From positions 1-8,756 of the forward strand of contig CALCUN010000035.1 of the NCBI GenBank assembly GCA_937906975.1: a stretch of 8,756 bases of DNA. Direction: 5' to 3'. The notes under the pieces were generated by a model. That model did no database searches. It was not told the origin of the DNA and was given only the letters and a program-made list of their open reading frames with translations. This DNA comes from an uncultured Bacteroidales bacterium. Its GTDB lineage: Bacteria; Bacteroidota; Bacteroidia; Bacteroidales; P3. Each line of letters starts with the position of its first letter. The first letter of the stretch is position 1. The position numbers were made by a program, and so were the translations under genes. This document shows, piece by piece, positions 6,356-8,756 of the stretch.

Positions 6356-8756
6356 ATGAACTTAGAAAACGAAAACATACAGAGAGTCAATATAGAAACG
6401 CAGATGAAGCAAGCCTATATTGACTATGCAATGAGCGTTATTGTTTCTCGTGCTTTGCCCGATGCAAGAGACGGAATGAAACCCGTACATCGCCGTATTT
6501 TATTTGCGATGGGAGATATGGGAATGACCTATAACAGCAAGCATAAAAAGTCTGCAAGAATCGTAGGAGAGGTTTTAGGTAAGTATCACCCACATGGTGA
6601 TAGCTCTGTCTATATGGCAATGGTTAGAATGGCGCAAAAGTGGTCTTTAAGATATACAATGATTGACGGACAAGGTAACTTTGGTTCAATAGACCTTGAC
6701 CCGCCAGCAGCAATGCGTTACACAGAGGCAAGAATGTCTAAGATTGCTGACGAAATGTTGGCCGATATAAACAAAGACACTGTAGATTTCACAAAGAACT
6801 TTGACGATAGCTTAGACGAACCTACCGTTCTTCCAAATAGAATACCATATTTAATGATAAATGGTACTAATGGTATTGCCGTTGGTATGGCTACAAATAT
6901 GGCTCCTCACAACTTAACTGAATGTATTGATGGTATAATTGCATATATTGACAACAAAGAAATCACAATAGATGAATTGATGCAATATATCAAAGCACCA
7001 GATTTCCCAACAGGTGGAATAATCTATGGATATGACGGAGTAAGAGATGCTTTCCATACAGGAAGAGGACATATAGTAATAAGAGCAAATGCTCACTTTG
7101 AACAAGACAAACATTCTGACGCAGAACAAATCGTTGTTACCTCAGTTCCTTACCAAGTCTGTAAGTCCGATATGATAAAACGTCAAGCTGCCTTGGTAGA
7201 AGAAAAGAAAATTGAGGGTATTTCAAGAATAAAAGACGAAAGTAATAAAGACGGTATAAGAATTGTTTACAAACTAAAACGTGATGCTATGTCTAACGTT
7301 GTTTTAAACAAACTTTACCAATATTCTGACCTACAAACATCTTTCTCAATCAACAACATCGCACTTGTAAAAGGCAAACCGAAACTTCTTAATCTAAAAG
7401 ATATGATAGAATGTTTCGTGGACCATAGACACGAAGTTGTAGAAAGAAGAACAAGATTTGAATTAGCCAAAGCAGAAGAAAGAATGCACATTGTAGAAGG
7501 GCTTTTGAAAGCTTTGGACTTTATAGATGAAATCATAACTATAATAAGAAATTCCGAAACTATTGCACAAGCAAAACTTGAAATGCAAGATAGATTTGGA
7601 TTTACCGAAATACAATCTGCCGCTATTGTTGAAATGCGTTTAAGACAATTAGCAGGATTGGAAAGACAAAAACTTCAAGACGAATACAACGAACTTCTTG
7701 CTTTCATCAATAGATGTAGAGAAATCCTTTCTAATGAAAGCGTACTAATGCAAGTAATAAAAGATGAATTGTTAGAAATTCGTCAAAAATATGGCGACAA
7801 ACGTCTTTCTACAATCGAATATTCTTCGGCTGATTTCCGCATTGAAGATATGATAAAGAACGAAGAAGTAGTCGTTTCTATATCTCACATGGGATATATT
7901 AAGAGAACACCTCTTGCAGAGTACAAAGTACAAAATCGTGGCGGAAAAGGAAGTAGAGGAGGAGCGTTAAGAGATGAGGACTTTATAGAACACATTTACA
8001 TTGCCTCAATGCACGATTACGTTCTTTTCTTTACCGAAAAAGGAAAATGCTATTGGTTAAGAGCGTTTGAACTTCCTGAAGGAACAAAGACAACAAAGGG
8101 AAGAATGATTAAAAACATTCTTAACATAGAGGACGATGATAGAATAAAAGCATACGTTACCACAAAAGACTTAAAAGATAAAGAATACGTAGAAAGCAAC
8201 AATATAATAATGTGTACAAAATATGGACACATAAAGAAAACAACGCTTGAAGCATATTCACACCCAAGAGCAAAAGGTATCCTTGCCTTTGGATTGAAAG
8301 ATGGAGATGAGTTATTGGAAGCAAAACTTACAAGCGGACAAGACGAAATCCTTATCGCAACAAGAAGTGGAAAATGTATTAGATTTAACGAAAGCACCGT
8401 TAGACCAATGGGTAGAACAGCAGCGGGCGTTAAAGCAATTTCATTCTCTTCAGAAGATGATTACGTTATAGGAATGGTAGTAGCAAAAGAAGAAAGCGAC
8501 ATTTTAGTTGTTTCAGAACACGGCTACGGAAAGAGAAGTCCATTATCAGAATACAGAATTACAAATCGTGGAGGTAAAGGAGTTTTAACACTTAACGTAA
8601 CAGAAAAAACAGGAGATTTAGTTGCGATAAAACAAGTTGATGACAACTTTGATTTAATGATAATGAATCGTTCAGGATTAACAATCCGTATGCACGTTGC
8701 CGACATAAGACAACAAGGACGTGCAACACAAGGCGTGAAATTAATTAACATCAAAG
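6356..8756 (+). CDS. gyrA: DNA gyrase subunit A, 3'-truncated by window edge
   Basis: Breakage-reunion subunit of the A2B2 enzyme that introduces negative supercoils. 800 codons are open to the right edge. The ATG at 6356 fits the family N-terminus ([20 protein letters not shown]); AGGA at 6341-6344 is a weak, distant ribosome site. Numbering matches E. coli GyrA here: catalytic Tyr122 in AAMRYTEAR, Arg121 before it, Ser83 in HPHGDSSVY, but Met at 87 where E. coli has Asp. Residues 111-117 read SIDLDPP, where E. coli has SIDGDSA. The hydrophobic core and coiled-coil tower follow. The C-terminal pinwheel carries the GyrA box QNRGGKG (526-532), which separates gyrase from topoisomerase IV ParC, and a second box-like TNRGGKG (736-742). 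Visible sequence ends at [13 protein letters not shown], within the last blade, so only the last blade end and tail are missing. It is divergent from the mutL operon. Confidence 0.97.
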   Translation, partial: MNLENENIQRVNIETQMKQAYIDYAMSVIVSRALPDARDGMKPVHRRILFAMGDMGMTYNSKHKKSARIVGEVLGKYHPHGDSSVYMAMVRMAQKWSLRYTMIDGQGNFGSIDLDPPAAMRYTEARMSKIADEMLADINKDTVDFTKNFDDSLDEPTVLPNRIPYLMINGTNGIAVGMATNMAPHNLTECIDGIIAYIDNKEITIDELMQYIKAPDFPTGGIIYGYDGVRDAFHTGRGHIVIRANAHFEQDKHSDAEQIVVTSVPYQVCKSDMIKRQAALVEEKKIEGISRIKDESNKDGIRIVYKLKRDAMSNVVLNKLYQYSDLQTSFSINNIALVKGKPKLLNLKDMIECFVDHRHEVVERRTRFELAKAEERMHIVEGLLKALDFIDEIITIIRNSETIAQAKLEMQDRFGFTEIQSAAIVEMRLRQLAGLERQKLQDEYNELLAFINRCREILSNESVLMQVIKDELLEIRQKYGDKRLSTIEYSSADFRIEDMIKNEEVVVSISHMGYIKRTPLAEYKVQNRGGKGSRGGALRDEDFIEHIYIASMHDYVLFFTEKGKCYWLRAFELPEGTKTTKGRMIKNILNIEDDDRIKAYVTTKDLKDKEYVESNNIIMCTKYGHIKKTTLEAYSHPRAKGILAFGLKDGDELLEAKLTSGQDEILIATRSGKCIRFNESTVRPMGRTAAGVKAISFSSEDDYVIGMVVAKEESDILVVSEHGYGKRSPLSEYRITNRGGKGVLTLNVTEKTGDLVAIKQVDDNFDLMIMNRSGLTIRMHVADIRQQGRATQGVKLINIK

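Noticed and set aside
6438..8754. Minus-strand open frames opposite gyrA (the longest at 8050-8397)
   Set aside because: GyrA is intact and conserved on the plus strand throughout; these are shadows in complementary frames.
6356..8756. Assignment as topoisomerase IV subunit ParC
   Set aside because: A GyrA box (QNRGGKG at residues 526-532) and a second box-like TNRGGKG are present in the C-terminal pinwheel, which fits gyrase.

Overview
The window reads as a piece of an AT-rich Bacteroidetes chromosome, most likely from the order Bacteroidales. The evidence is family-level: a short-type alpha-glucan phosphorylase with Bacteroidetes-like sequence, a small N-terminal-membrane protein of the DUF4834 kind, a GyrA with a QNRGGKG box, and promoters of the Bacteroidetes form TTTG-N19-TAnnTTTG in place of sigma70 -35/-10 boxes. 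Shine-Dalgarno sites are weak or absent, and the standard stop codons TAA, TAG and TGA are all used. The genes look like core genome. I see no transposase, phage gene, tRNA, rRNA, CRISPR array or defence cassette.

Layout. (1) Positions 1-2388, plus strand: the 3' part of glgP, cut by the left edge. (2) Positions 2398-2438: a hairpin terminator between two convergent transcription units. (3) Positions 2415-6151, minus strand: five tightly packed genes, read from right to left as a 90-residue single-pass membrane protein, mutL, a rhomboid protease, a tandem-USP protein, and a 53-residue membrane protein whose stop codon lies in the terminator loop. Junctions are a 10-bp overlap, 27 bp, 0 bp (TAAATG) and 3 bp, so this is very probably one operon driven by a consensus promoter at 6175-6205. 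(4) Positions 6152-6355: a divergent intergenic region with the operon promoter, a 21-bp tandem repeat array rich in phased T-tracts, and the gyrA promoter. (5) Positions 6356-8756, plus strand: gyrA, cut by the right edge; 800 codons are visible with no frameshift. No gene-free stretch exceeds about 205 bp.

How the genes fit together. GlgP mobilises stored glycogen. GyrA and MutL are DNA-maintenance proteins (supercoiling and mismatch repair) expressed divergently. The rest of the mutL operon is membrane or stress related (rhomboid, USP-like, two small membrane proteins), and nothing in the sequence explains functionally why they share a transcript with mutL.

I did not find a convincing new multi-gene system. 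The signals most worth a second look are the helically phased 21-bp repeat array directly upstream of, and partly forming, the gyrA promoter; the altered endonuclease motif of MutL; and the terminator that overlaps the end of a very small gene.
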